Shown: positions 14,161-26,092 of the stretch, in pieces
How the letters are laid out: every line of letters begins with the position of its first letter
Position numbering within the stretch: the first letter of the stretch is position 1
NCBI RefSeq assembly: GCF_002999335.1
Contig: NW_020312204.1
Span: 1-45,082, forward strand
Source of the DNA: Cyclospora cayetanensis
Lineage: Eukaryota; Apicomplexa; Conoidasida; Eucoccidiorida; Eimeriidae
Direction of reading: 5' to 3'
DNA: 45,082 bases
Notes under the pieces: model-generated
Databases searched by the model: none
What the model was told of the DNA's origin: nothing
Seen by the model: only the letters and a program-made list of their open reading frames with translations
Program-made: the position numbers and the translations under genes

Positions 14161-14777
14161 AATTCCGGCGCTGTCTCTCCTTAGCTGTGTGCATAGTTTT
14201 GCGTGCACTACCCAGCTATTCTCTGAAGCCTTCTACCGCTGCGGATGGTTGCTAACCTCGGACTAACAAGTTCATCCCCGAATCAGAGACAGGCTCTTCA
14301 TTGTAGACCAGGAATGCGGGAGAGCAACGCGCAGACGAGTATTCTGTTGGGACCCCACTCAGCAGGAAAAATTCTCAAACAAAGCAACTACATTTTCCTT
14401 AGCATAGAGTTGCAAATATGGCAGAATAGTGCAACTAGTGTCGCTCTGCCCATCTGTCTTCGGGTGGTTTGCATTGGTTGTGGTCACTGGGTAGGCGGGT
14501 CCTGAAGTCACGCCAGAGCACACTGGCGAACTTCATTTCCGCATGTGGCAGTGCTGGAACAAGGAATGAAATGGGCAACTTTGCTGACGCCGTCATCAGC
14601 TATGTGGATGCTATCATGACCATTGACTTTTGGCAGTCCAACAGTAAAGTTCATCGTTTGGCTGGCCCACATCCTTTGAGTAACCGAAAGGCTTTGAGAA
14701 AGGCCGGGCTTGAGAAGAATACATCCCTTCAGCTGCAGAAAGTTTGGGCAGGAGACTGTGCACTCCTATGGAGCACG
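14161..14777 (+). repeat. Inverted repeat copy A (partner 24600-25295, reverse complement)
   Basis: The sequence matches the reverse complement of 24600-25295 closely; about 230 bases compared by eye differ at only 7 or so positions. Copy A lacks about 75 bases present in copy B, near 14535. Both copies keep the same plus-type frame open (DAVISYVDAIM, then SNSKVHRLAGPHPLSNRKAL). The antisense frame is also open (CSIGVHSLLPKLSAAEGMYS). No known transposase or domain is seen. It could be a mobile or duplicated exon-bearing unit. Confidence 0.85.
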
Positions 14778-17345
14778 ACGTATCCAAGGCCATCAAAAGG
14801 ACCGTGAAAGTTTTTCACTGTTACCGCCGTCTCGTCATGCCGCGGAATGCTGTGAGTCAAATGCTTTCAGCAAGAAAGCGCTGTTAGACAAGGTTGGGAT
14901 GCACAAGCGACAAAGTTTGGGCTTTCTTTCAAATACAGCCGGCTATCTTCATCGCGGGCCTGCAGTACATCCCCTTTTTGCCGTTCTGGATTTAGGCAAC
15001 GGAAATGGATGCATTGAAAGCGGACCCACGCAATTTCGATAGAAATCTGGAGTCATTACAGAAAAGAGTCGTTTCGCTTCACAGTAATAAATACTTGAGG
15101 CGTCGAGAAACCGCGTCACTGACCACGCTCATGATGCCCTCCCTATACTTCACTGTACAGTAGTTATGCAAGAAATGCCCACGCCGGCGAGCAAGTCGAG
15201 GATTATCGAGATAAAAAAGCCCTTAGTAAAGCACATTTAAGACTAATGGTTGGTTTGGATAATAAGTGAACTCCCACGTAAATCGTACCGGCGTTTCCAA
15301 TGCCCCAGCAAGCTGCATAAAGCCCCTTTTCCCACACAGAATATCGCTGCTCGGTTTCGATGAAGCGATGAGAATGATATGCAGTACTCTGGCCTTTCTT
15401 AGAGAGCCGTTAGCCTCTTACGAGAGGACAGCACGCACCACCACGTTATTAATACTGGCTGGTAGGAAGAAATGACTCTCATAAGCGGGTAGCACAAGCC
15501 TGGAAAAATTGTATGACGCCGTTGAGGGATCCTTGATGCACCATCAGCCTTCGCTCTCGAGATCATAGATTGCGTATTCCTATGTCGATTTGTCGAATAA
15601 ACATCATCCTGCGTAATCTCAGTGGTGAAACTTCAGTCATTAGATGGAAGTCCAGAGAAATGTTTAACGCCCTTGCAGGTGCGCGAAGGCCACGGGGGCT
15701 GTTAGCTTCAATTTAAGCGGGCCTCGCTCGTTTCCTCCAGCCAAAAAAGGGATTCCAGAGCCGCAATTGTTCCCATAAAAGGCAGACGGTTGGGCGGCTT
15801 CACAAAGCATAGCTTGTCCCGCAGCAGCGAAAACGCATGTTGCAGGGGTGTTGATACTCTTGAATCTTTTAGCTGATGATTGAGATGCTGTCCATGTGGA
15901 CTGCCACCTGCTCCTCCCTTATAAGCTTACTAGAAGGCCGAACGACTTGACGTTGCAATCAAGGCGAAGCATTTACAACTCCAAACTGTATATCGTTTGC
16001 GGGTGCGACTGTGAGTCACCTTTTTGTGCCTGAAAAACAGTGTGGATAAGGGTCTGTTGGAAGACATCTTTGAAGTCAAATGCCGGGTATACTGTCGGTC
16101 CGTGTATCCTGTCAACTGATTCGCCAGTGGGAGGCACCCGAAATTTCTGCTTTCCAATGCTTTTGTTCCCTGGCTTAAAGCTTACGGACATGGGCCCCTT
16201 CCGTCTTGTATCTGGCACCGATACCGGATTACCGCCGGAAGTGTTTGTCGATTCTTGCACTCTATTTTTTTTAATAAACTGATTGGATGCCGCTGCATAT
16301 CCTCCGTTCGTTGTGAATGGCTGCGATACGACGAAACACAGTGTGAAAGTGACCAGGATATCAGCTCAACACAGTATGCCGGATGAATAGCAGGAGGCCA
16401 GCCTACTAGCGGCTGGTCACTGGTCGTCATAGCCGCGGAATCTTCTCTTACATATACTTAGTCCTGCTCGCTCTTCCTCAGCAGGGGGCTCAAATAGGAT
16501 TTCCTGTGAAAGCACCAGGTGAAGGCCACTAGGGCGGGATGCATGCTCAGAACCGTTTTCTCAACTGCGCTGCTGAGCTGCCCCCACAAAGGCTCTGTCA
16601 TACATTCGTGAGGTGCCGAATCCACCTCGCTCATCACGCGTGATATTAGCATTGTTGAGATCCCAGGAGCTGCTTCTTTCTAGCGCCTCCTGGCTCACTG
16701 ATTTTCACAGCAAGGAGCTGGGGCCGCATGTGCACCGTTCAGTGGGTCATCCACATACATGGGATTCCGTCGTGGTGCACGAATCAAGCATGGAAGTCTC
16801 GGCCCATGCTGATGCGACCCACTTTAAATTTGATGAGGCGCTTGCCTCGCTTTAGCTTTGCCATTCCGTGCGTTCTGACGCCCTTCTGCAAACCTGCGCC
16901 TTACGGACTGTATGACAAGTGAAGAGGGAGATTGGTGTTCTGTACCCTCCTTGGCTAGCAGATTCACTTCACATCCACTGTCCATTGACGCAGGCGATTT
17001 TCACTTATTAGTTCAAACTCGCACCAGCGCAGAACTCATCCGTAGTGCGTCCCCTGCTGCGGCTCTTTCCTCTGTAGCCCTAAGCCACTGCGCCGCAGCC
17101 TGAGTCCGGAACTTTCTCTCTCTGGTGCGCACACCTTACTCGCCAAGCAGCTTGCTTCCGCTGAAATCGGTCCTGTTTTCCAAGTTCTTCGCTTTTTGCA
17201 TGCTATTGCTCTTCCAGATTAGTTGATCTTATCTCTCGCAATAGCATGTGCATTGCTGGGAAGCTGTCTGGGTGCTGAGAAGCGCTGTTTTGCTGTAGTC
17301 CTGTTTGCTCATTTACCTTCGATTGTAATCAAGGCTTGTTTAAAA
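14778..17345. other. Block separating two segments that are adjacent in the other locus
   Basis: In the reverse complement of 24215-25295, sequence matching 14161-14777 lies directly next to sequence matching about 17455-17845. Here they are split by about 2.7 kb. The octamer ccatcaaa occurs near both ends (14790-14797 and 17443-17450). No terminal inverted repeats or transposase were seen. It holds a few exon-like minus-strand frames but no complete gene. Confidence 0.4.
15973..16262 (-). CDS. Exon-like open segment, hypothetical
   Basis: A minus-strand open segment of about 95 codons follows a possible acceptor (taaaaaaaatag, ending at 16263). It encodes a balanced, protein-like composition, for example FKPGNKSIGKQKF and DFKDVFQQTLIHTVFQ, and ends at a stop. 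There is no ATG and no confident partner exon. A second minus-strand segment at 16458-16652 may belong to it. I do not recognise the family. It may be a terminal exon of a decayed gene. Confidence 0.25.
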
Positions 17346-17980
17346 GAACTCAGGCATCACCAGCTCTAAATCCGGTTTAGATCTTTCGGTTCAGCCAGAG
17401 ACAGAGGAGATGCGCTTCTTTGCTCCTGAAGCCGCACGCAGTCCATCAAATGTTGAAGCGCCACCAATCCATATAATCACTGAGTCGCTTCCTCTCCTGC
17501 GATCGCCTGACAAAACTCCCGAGTAAGCTCACAATGTGTCATTGCCAGAGCAACTGTTCATCGACGCTGTGGAGCTGCTGAGTTAGTATCAGCTTGCAGA
17601 CAGGCCTTTACTGATCCAACAGAAGTTTTCTCTCCGTCACCTTCCATCTCCAGATGAGTTTTCCCTGCCTGATGCAAATGATAAAGAGTATGAATTACAA
17701 AATGGCTTCATCGAAACCAGAGAACTGTTGTAGGAAAACTTGGCAACCCACTGCATCTACCGCCAATGGGTCAATGTGGCACAGATGCACTGAACTTTGC
17801 GGTTTCCACCTGTGGTGATCCACATGTTTCCATAGGGAGGCACTTGACTTCGAGACCCAATAAAGCCTTAGTAACCAACTAGTCAGCTCTTTACTTATTC
17901 GGAGTTGAAGATAAAGAGGATAGTAAAGAGTGTTGAGTGCACCAAAGCATGCTACATGCAGGGAATGTAGCAATTGCGAA
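17346..17980 (-). pseudogene. Degenerate inverted copy of the 3' end of the 20.4-24.5 kb gene
   Basis: The reverse complement of 17455-17845 aligns with 24215-24600 at roughly 80-85 percent by eye. It includes the acceptor-like cacag and the start of the last exon (VEAAKF there, VETAKF here), the shared PIGGRCSGLP, and the shared end NSAAPQRR followed by a stop. In that frame this copy has two internal stops, and a small indel shifts the middle. Similarity may extend weakly to about 17980, matching the preceding exon (CAFAFDAL there, ACFGAL here). The open tail GASTFDGLRAAS runs on to about 17386. Confidence 0.7.
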
Positions 17981-20399
17981 CGACAAAAGAAGTTATGTGC
18001 TGCTTGACGTAGTCAATTAATGGGGTGTGTCCGGCACGAACAGCTGTTGGGGGAGGAAAGCGAAGTAAAGATGGGCCATGAAAGCAGAATCTATAGTTGC
18101 TACACATCGAGCACCTTGTCCTAGTGCTGCTGCTGCATGCGGCACCACGACTTGTTGGCAAGAAATCTTGTATTGAGTTTTGAGCGTCTTGCTCTCACAC
18201 TGATCTCGGTAGTGGATGAAAGTGAGCGCCAGGCCTCTGCAAGCTCACTAACGAGACTTGGCGAGCTCGAACGTGTAGACGCTGTCTAAATTGTTTGTGG
18301 CATCCTGACCTCATCCTTCATGTTGATTTTCCATGAGTATAGCGCCATTCCCCTAGCATGCCAGACAAATAAAATGGGCCTAAAACGCAGGACCTTAGAC
18401 TAGCATGGCGGGGCGACTCCAACACCTGATAGATCGTATACAGAGAAAACAGCCTCCCAGAGCCTTTTTCTTCCAATGTTGGTACACTTTTTCGCAATTT
18501 TGCGTGCAACAATCAGGGGCGACCTGTTGCTAGGAAGTGGGTCCACTGCGCCATAGACGGCATTGCTGAGCTACCTTAGCAGTGGGACTGTAGCCACCAA
18601 AGCGGCTGTTGAGATGGAAATTAGCAAGTGTTGGCAAGCAGCCTATTGACGAGAAATTAAGTGGTTACTTGTCTATTGAGATACCGTAGTCGAAAATAAC
18701 GGGTGTAGGGAAACTGGATATATGTGCCTTGGGGAGAGCTACAACTGACACAAAATGTAGCTACATATTAGGTGAGCTGTCTACCTCCTTAAATACGCTA
18801 TTTTTCATTAGCTGACGAATCCCTGGCAGTACGAGTACACATTGGGTGGCTGTGCATTGTGCGCAATGCACAACTTGGCAAATGCCGAGTTCCCTGAGGG
18901 CACACCGGTGTGCGCCCTAGCTCCCCTCTAGTTCTCATAATGAGACCTTGTAGGGTGAGCGCAAAGAGCTGAGCGAGCTTCTCCGAATGAAGGCTATGTT
19001 TCCCCCTCCCTTCCATGCGCTTTATATGGATTGTGGGCTGAGGCACTTTTCTTGGGGAGGACACACGCGAAAGGCTACCAAGTACATAAATTATGCGAAG
19101 CATTCTCCTACCCAACTAGGATTGGCATAGCCTTCCTTCTTCTGCTAGCTCAGAACTTTAAGACATGCTCAAGTGCCGTCTGTTCTATGAGAGTCCCCAG
19201 TGTGAAGGAGTGAGAGCGAGGAGGGGCGATAAGCATGAAGGGACGGAGTATGGACCACCTGGTTCAGGCTATATGGCTGGACTCCCAAGCTAATTTTCGC
19301 ATGCTTATATATGTACTGCAAAAGAGATAGGGATTAGGACTGAGGCAGATGCCTATAATTATCTTCTCGACGCAAGGCGGGTATTCAGGCTTGCTCACTT
19401 TTGTTCTCTTTTGCATACTGCTAGGAAGTTATCAAAATTTAAGCGTCGTATAACTAGTCCAGCATCGTTTGTCCATCATTCGCTAATACAGGCAGCATAA
19501 CTCTCGGTTTGAAACTCTCACGCAGCTATTTCCTCTCGCTTGACTTCTCCCGGGCTTACTGTGGCTAACAGGTTTAAAAACACCGCACTTCAATTTTTTA
19601 ATTCTCCAAGCAGAAAGCTATGTCACCTATGTCTGTCAAAATATTTAACTTCCGACATATTAGGTCCTTACGGATGAGCCTGAGCTGCTGGATCCTATTT
19701 AGTACCATCGGTGCACGCTGCATAGTGCCAGTCTAAGTTTACAAAAATGCACCACATAAATACAATTCACCTACACTATATGGCGAATAACATAAAAGCG
19801 ATGTTTTAGCCAGCAAATTATCTTGTTGTCTAAAACATCTACTAGCAATGCCGATTTGACTGCCCCCTCTTCCAGCGGGTCTCACAGGTCTCCGTGGTCC
19901 CCCCAATTCCATCTTTGCTTTTCAGTTGTTAAAGTAGTATAGCATCTAACTACCCTATAATTATTATTCGCTCTTCAAAAGGCCTTAACTCTAGGGCCAA
20001 GCCTGTCAAATTCCTCTCCAGCTTGAGCTCATGACCCCTTGGCGTATCGAAACATCCACTGCTTTCTCCGCTCCTGTTGGCCCTTTTGATTGTAAACTCG
20101 AGAAGAAACTCGCGTAGTGGTGATTATTGCTCTTACTTTAATGTGCATGGGTGATGGGACCATACTTACTCATCAGCAGCATCGACCCTTGCTAAGCAGA
20201 GCCGGTCGAAGCACATCAAGTGCGGTTTCTCCTCCTTGGCAGATTTCGCCTTGTTCCTCTAGACTCTTCGTCATCTTTAGTGTAAAGGCTATGCTTGGTA
20301 AGAACAAAGTTGGGTGGTAATCTCGCAGTGTCGGGGTAGATAACCCTGTGGCCATTCATCCATATACCTGCTGCTTCCTTCTCTGCAAAGGCTTCTACT
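17981..20399. other. Intergenic, mostly uninterpretable
   Basis: Minus-strand frames at 17952-18161 and near 18180-18280 look mildly protein-like and may be further decayed exons of the inverted copy. The rest shows nothing that can be supported. The last few hundred bases precede the first exon of the next gene and may hold its promoter. Confidence 0.35.
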
Positions 20400-23300
20400 A
20401 TGTCACACACAAATCCAGAGCAAAAGAATTACCGCGTTCTTACGAGGACGAAAGATGGGACGCCGAGGGACACTCAGCCAGAGGACTGGTGGATCATCGG
20501 TACTACAAACTACGTTGTCGTAGGTAAACTGTGTTTTCCATGATGCCATTAGCTCAGTCGTGCATTTGAGGTTGCATACTGAGCTGCTTGTATTGCGATG
20601 CGTAATCTTAACGGGTCTCTCACGTAGTGCTCAAAAAGTGTGCGATTGGTCAATTGCGAATAGCAGAAATCTGATAACAGAGTAGCCTTACCACTTTGTT
20701 CTTTAGAAGAGCCTCCCTTTATATGTACTCCCTTGTTGTGTTACCACAGATCCGACGAAGCCTCGGAGTTCAACGGAGCTCATGAAGCTGCCTTACAGCC
20801 CCAGACAGCAGCAACCAGCGCCACTAGCAGTCAAGGGAGTGGTGAGGGTGGTTTCGTTTAACTCTAGATCAAAGGTCTCTATGGTGCCCAGTCAGCGGAA
20901 GCTCAGTGGAGAAAGCGACATGAGGAACACTGTTGGAGGGGTTCTCGGGGACACCTACTCCGAAGCTTCACAAAAGGCCTCCAGAGAAGGGAAACCGGTA
21001 GATATGATCGAGAGAGCTGGAAGCAGCAGCACCTCTGGGGGGCAGCCTGTGGGTCACCTTGTCGCCTCACATGGTAAACAGAACAGCGCGAAGCTGCTGA
21101 GACACCTTTCAATAGGTTTTCCCCGAGTATCTCAGCGTACAAGCGTCCAGTTGCTGAGGTATACTCTGAGTGCAAAGCCCTACAGGAAGCTGCCTTCATT
21201 CCGGGATATTGTCCGTCAGCTGCAAGCTGACACCCAGCACCATCGCTTCAGTAAGGTAGGTTTTCTTACTCGTAGTATTCTTCAAACTACGAAGGTGGCG
21301 CACTTCAAGGGTGAAAGCACATAGGTAATGAAAATACCTTCGAGGTCCTTTGTTGATACCCACAGGATAATTCGGAAGTGCAAGACGGCAGTGTCGGCAG
21401 CATCATTGAAGGTAACCCCATCAAGGCCAGTTCAACAGAATCAATTTTTCGAAAGCTCGCAAAGGAGAGGCTCAAGAGGAGTATCACGCGCCTTTCAACT
21501 AGAATGCCGACGTCGCTATGCGGTGGACCGATCTTTGACCCTGATACCGAGGTAAGCTACAACCAATAGTAGATATACTGTGTACACATGGGTTAAAGCA
21601 GCAGCTATTTTGCGTAGTTTTACTTTCTGTGCACGTACATGCCTGTGCAGGCAGACTAACATGATAGATAATCCTTTTCTTTGTGATTGCGCAAATGTGT
21701 ATTGAAGGTGCACTTGCCGGGCTCTCCGCTCGTCGATATTGGAAGGCTGGCGATTAATGCTTTCAGGCGACTTAAGCAAAGAGCTCATCTGCTGCATTCA
21801 CAGACTTTCGCTTTGCAACGAGCTGCTGAAATTTTACAGAGCACTACTGTATTGGCAGAGCCGGAAGCGGTACAAGGACATGCGGGTTGTCTAAGTATTA
21901 CAAGGCTCTTTGATGTTGACGATTCCCCAAGCAGTCAAAATCTGATAGGAAAGGAAAACCTTGAGATTCATGCCGCTATGACGGAGGGCCAAAGGCAAAA
22001 GCTAGAGCAGGAGGCAGTATCTGCTGGGCAGCAGCGCCAGCAACAAGTGGAGTCCTTCAAGCGCTTTCACGAACACATACGGACTGCTTGTGGTGAGCTA
22101 GCAAGACTTCCTGTTACCTGCCTTTTCCAGAGTCAGTTGCTGCTGATACTTGTCTATTCCCTGCACATTAATGATGGGAATACACCTGCCCAGTCGCGTG
22201 GAGGTCTTTTTATGTTTGCACACATATAGATGCACACGCCCCATCCAATAGAGCGAATGCACCTGTTCCCTGTGGCTATCATTCGCAATGCAGAGTGCCA
22301 AGAAATGATTGGGAGCACACGGTCATCTGAGTTCCGCTTCGCTTTGACTAGCTTCGAAACCTTAATGGCTGAGTGGAGGAAGCCTTCTCCGTCAGCACCA
22401 CTGCTTACAGCAGTGGCCCTCGCGTGTCTTCTTTTCGCCATGTGGGTTTATGGTACCCTTCCTGTACATGTGTAGCTCACGATAAAGCCCGTTCCTGCTC
22501 ATGCATCCAGCAGCAGCTTGTCTAGTTCTTGAATTTAAGACGCTGCATAATCGCCAGTAGGTGTGGAGTCAGTGTGCGTTGTGCTTGTGTCGGCAGCGCG
22601 TATGAGTGCTGCGCCGTCGGAACTAATAGGATGGCAGCGCATACCTTGTACAGCCTCATGGCGCGCAACGGTTCAGGGGAAGTGAACGAAGAGTTCACAG
22701 TGCGCGACCTGCGCTGTGTGGTACTCCACAGCTCGATGATGGAACAATTGACACTTATTGAGGGCACCGCTAGAAAGATCATTGCTCTTGTCTTCGCACA
22801 CAGTACCTCGAGTTCGCTGCCTACCGCAGAACAATTCGGCCTCCCCACGGCACTGAATGCACAGTTGGCGCCGCCGCCAGCCAATTCCCCAAGCTTGACT
22901 CTGGATTCTGACATGCCAGCTGTAGTAGCTGCGGCTCAACAGGCAATATCGGCTCTTCACGTAAGGCCACTGACCCACATACGTCTTTATTTTATTACCA
23001 TTGCTGAAAACCTTTGCTGCAGGTCAAACCTTACAGAGCTATATTGTGCACTTTGAATCCTTTGGTAGCCATGCGCTCTTGATACTCAAGAAACTGGGGT
23101 GCACAAGGAGTGAGGAGTTGATGCCTTCAGGAGGCGGCAGGTCGACGGGGTGATGTACTTATGTTGGAGCACGAAGCAAAACTCAACCGTTCAAATCAAA
23201 TGGTGAGCTCTTCGAAGATGTTGCTGCGAAGGCTATCATTTACTATCGTGGAGCTGCGCCTTTATTTGATCAAGCTGCTAGCACTCCGTTTGGCACTAAG

Positions 23301-24495
23301 CGAAGCTGGGTGCGTAGAGACGGCGTGGGAAGGAATCGAGAATTTTGACAACCAAGCGGCTGACTTCTTGAGTCGTATAGAATCGGTGTCGTAGCATGGT
23401 TTTTTTTCTCTAAGTTTCCTACTCTCGGATATTCAGGTCTTCAGCTTCATCGAGAGCCTGCTACGTGCTGGAATATCACTTTTCATGCCTGTACCATGAA
23501 TGAGTTGGAGCATTTTAGATCATCCGGAAAGCGTTCTGCGTGAAAGGCGTCTGGTGCGTGGTAGAGTGTGTACAGGTTACGGCGGTACATCTGAATACCG
23601 TGAGAACTATGTCTCTGTCCTCTCAAGCCAGTTGTGTATGTTGGCCTACTGGGAAATGCCACAGCAGCGGATCGTCCGTTTCGATATTTCTTATTTTCCA
23701 TGCTTTCACGGAACTTGCTTTGCAGTATTGACTCAAAAGATGGGCAGGTGGATAGTAGAAAGTGCATGTCAACGCGAACCTGACCCCGCTAATGTACGTA
23801 GACACTAGCAGAAGATACACAGCATTACTTGGTGCCTTAATAACGGCACATATCTATCGCTCCATCCAAGATCTCCGTAGAGAGCTATGTTTGACTCAAA
23901 ACTCTCTACTCCACCAGGTGTGTTCGACTTTAGTAGACCTTTGATTAGTTGGTTTGCCGTTCGTATCTTCCATTTATTGCAGAGTAGCGTTAGCTCGCTA
24001 CGTGAACACGTAATGCTGTGTGCGTTTGCGTTTGATGCCTTATGCAACAAGCTGTGGGATCTTTACGTGGTTCTAGCGTGCAACAACCCGCACCCTAGCT
24101 GCCCCTCTCCCCTCATGCTGGAACCGTGAGAGTGCTGGGACGAAAGATGGCTCCTTTAAAAGTAAAATACTCAGTATCGTTCTGTAAAGCTTGTATCGGG
24201 TATTCGAGCCTAGCGATTCCCTACGGAAACATGTTGATCACCACAGGTGGAAGCCGCAAAGTTCAATGCATTTGTGCCCCGCTTACCCATTGGCGGCAGA
24301 TGCAGTGGGCTGCCAATGTTCCCTACAACAATAGTGGTTTTGGTGAAGCCATTTTGTAATTCAATACTTATCATCGTCGGAGCAGACAGGGAAAACTCAT
24401 CTGGAGATGGAGGTGACGGAGGGAACACGTCTGTTGGATCGGCAAAGGCCAGTCTGCAAGCTAATGCTAACTCAGCAGCTCCACAACGCCGATAA
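20400..24495 (+). CDS. Unrecognised multi-exon protein with a hydrophobic segment
   Basis: The first six exons join in phase with good GT-AG signals: 20400-20523, 20750-21255, 21366-21551, 21708-22092, 22252-22441 and 22597-22960 (585 codons). Likely continuations are 23023-23064 and an exon from 23131. Smaller exons between 23380 and 24080 are uncertain, and a terminal exon at 24247-24495 ends in APQRR. The N-terminus reads MSHTNPEQKNYRVLTRTKDG, followed by a basic, Ser/Gln-rich region. Near residue 450 a hydrophobic run (LLTAVALACLLFAIAYECC) crosses an exon junction. A second aliphatic stretch is coded near 23260. The final exon is supported by conservation with the inverted copy at 17.4-17.9 kb. 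I recognise no domain; membrane association is inferred from hydrophobicity only. The ATG is the first in frame but an earlier exon is not excluded. Confidence 0.6.
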
Positions 24496-24599
24496 ACAGT
24501 TGCTTTTGCCGTGACATATCGTGGGTTTGCTCGAGGATTTCGTCAGGAAATCGCAGGACGGGGAGCGGCTCAGGGGTCATACCGATTGTGGCGCTTCAA

Positions 24600-25295
24600 C
24601 GTGCTCCATAGGAGTGCACAGTCTCCTGCCCAAACTTTCTGCAGCTGAGGGGATGTATTCTTCTCAAGCCCGGCCTTCCTCAAAGCCTTTCGGTTACTCA
24701 AAGGATGTGGGCCAGCCAAACGATGAACTTTACTGTTGGACTGCCAAAAGTCAACGGTCATGATAGCATCTACATAGCTGATGACGGCGTCAGTAGAGTT
24801 GCCCATTTCATTCCTTGTTCCAGCACTGCCACACGTCAGAAAGAAGTCGCTCAATGATACTTGATTCCTGTCTGGAAGCTTCAAGAATCCCCAAGGAGAA
24901 ACATTTTGTGAATGGGGATCTGAAGTTCGTCAGTACGCTCTGGCGTGACTTCAGGACCCGCCTACGCAGTGACCACAACCAATGCAAACCACCGGGAGAC
25001 AGACGGACAAAGCAGCACTAAATGCACTATTCTGCCATATTTGCAACTCTATGCTAAGGAAAATGTAGTTGCTTTGTTTGAGAGTTTTTCCTGTTGAGTG
25101 GGTTCCCAACAGAATACTCGTCTGCGCGTTGCTCTCCCGCATTCCTGGTCTACAATGAAGAGCCTGTCTCTGATTCGGGGATGAACTTGTTAGTCCGAGG
25201 TTAGCAACCGTCCGCAGCGGTAAAAGGCTTCAGAGAATAGCTGGGTAGTGCACGCAAAACTATGCACAAAGCTAAGGAGAGACAGGAGCGGAAAT
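24600..25295 (-). repeat. Inverted repeat copy B (partner 14161-14777)
   Basis: This is the reverse complement of copy A with about 75 additional bases (around 24845-24925), and is therefore the longer form. It starts about 105 bases after the stop of the plus-strand gene. The minus-strand frame TDAVISYVDAIMTVDFW continuing to QKVWAGDCALLWST is open, as in copy A. Its left edge coincides with the point where similarity between this locus and 17.4 kb stops. Confidence 0.85.
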
Positions 25296-25339
25296 ATGAT
25301 AAACCATGGTCGGTTGTGTATTTACAGCCTGAAGAGTTG

Positions 25340-25445
25340 GTTCTGGTGGTAGAATATATTACGTGCACCAGAGAGTGACCAAACGAGGAAGTTCGTGGCC
25401 AGGAAGCCAGGAACGTTTCCAAGCCTCTCACCAATCAGTGTCCTT
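25340..25445. repeat. Diverged dispersed repeat (partner at 13290-13395)
   Basis: See the partner entry. Similarity is about 70 percent over the best aligned third and the ends are not sharp. Confidence 0.3.
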
Positions 25446-25464
25446 TCATACTCTTTTTTTTCAG

Positions 25465-25659
25465 CTTTGGCGTGCCATAAGATTATCAATGCTGGCTTAC
25501 TACGGGAGCTTCACGATTCCTCAATTTGTTAGCGAACTTCTGCCACATGCAAGTGATCCGTGTGGATGCGAAGGATCCACAAGGACCCTTAGTGTGCAGC
25601 TGCAAGCAGAGACTACCCAACTAGGCGCAAAGGAAGTGCTGAACGAGTGCTTTTTCTGA
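25465..25659 (+). CDS. Exon-like open segment, possible terminal exon
   Basis: A strong polypyrimidine tract and acceptor (ctcttttttttcag, ending 25464) precede 64 open codons beginning LWRAIRLSMLAYYGSFTIPQ and ending LNECFF before a stop. The composition is protein-like. It could be the last exon of the plus-strand gene to the left, with copy B inside an intron, or part of another gene. No domain is recognised. Confidence 0.35.
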   Translation, partial: LWRAIRLSMLAYYGSFTIPQFVSELLPHASDPCGCEGSTRTLSVQLQAETTQLGAKEVLNECFF

Positions 25660-26092
25660 ATTTGTCTCGTGTCATAGGTTCAAATTCCAGCCCTTCGACA
25701 GCAAAGCACCATCGCACCACCGCAGTCGTGTCGGTGTGCTCGGCCGTTCGTTGTTGGCTGGTAAGTGTGTTCCTTCCTAGTTCGGTTGGTTCACACACTT
25801 GCTTCTATCATGTGGCCTGCTTTCGCACTTCTGCCTGCATGGGGAGTGGCTACTAAGCGAGAGCTCTTCCGCTGCCCTGCACGGAGCTGGAGCCTCAACG
25901 AGTAGTTTGAAAAGGAGGGGGTGTGCTTGAATTAGGCGATACAAGAATGCATATCTAGCAAAGTTAGCTTAATATTTTCTACTGCACTAGTTGTGTGTAG
26001 CTAAGAACTAGTACAGAATTACCAAATTGATTTGCTTGCTCGTATATATTATTCAATGTAGGGTACCTTCACTTGATACAGCAAGGCGCAGT
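25660..26092. other. Intergenic, nothing recognised
   Basis: No supported gene. A tRNA-like B-box motif near 25677 was examined and rejected. Confidence 0.35.

Noticed and set aside
25660..25760. tRNA-like B box (ggttcaaattcc) near 25677
   Set aside because: The T-arm does not pair, the conserved C61 is missing and no A box or acceptor stem can be built.
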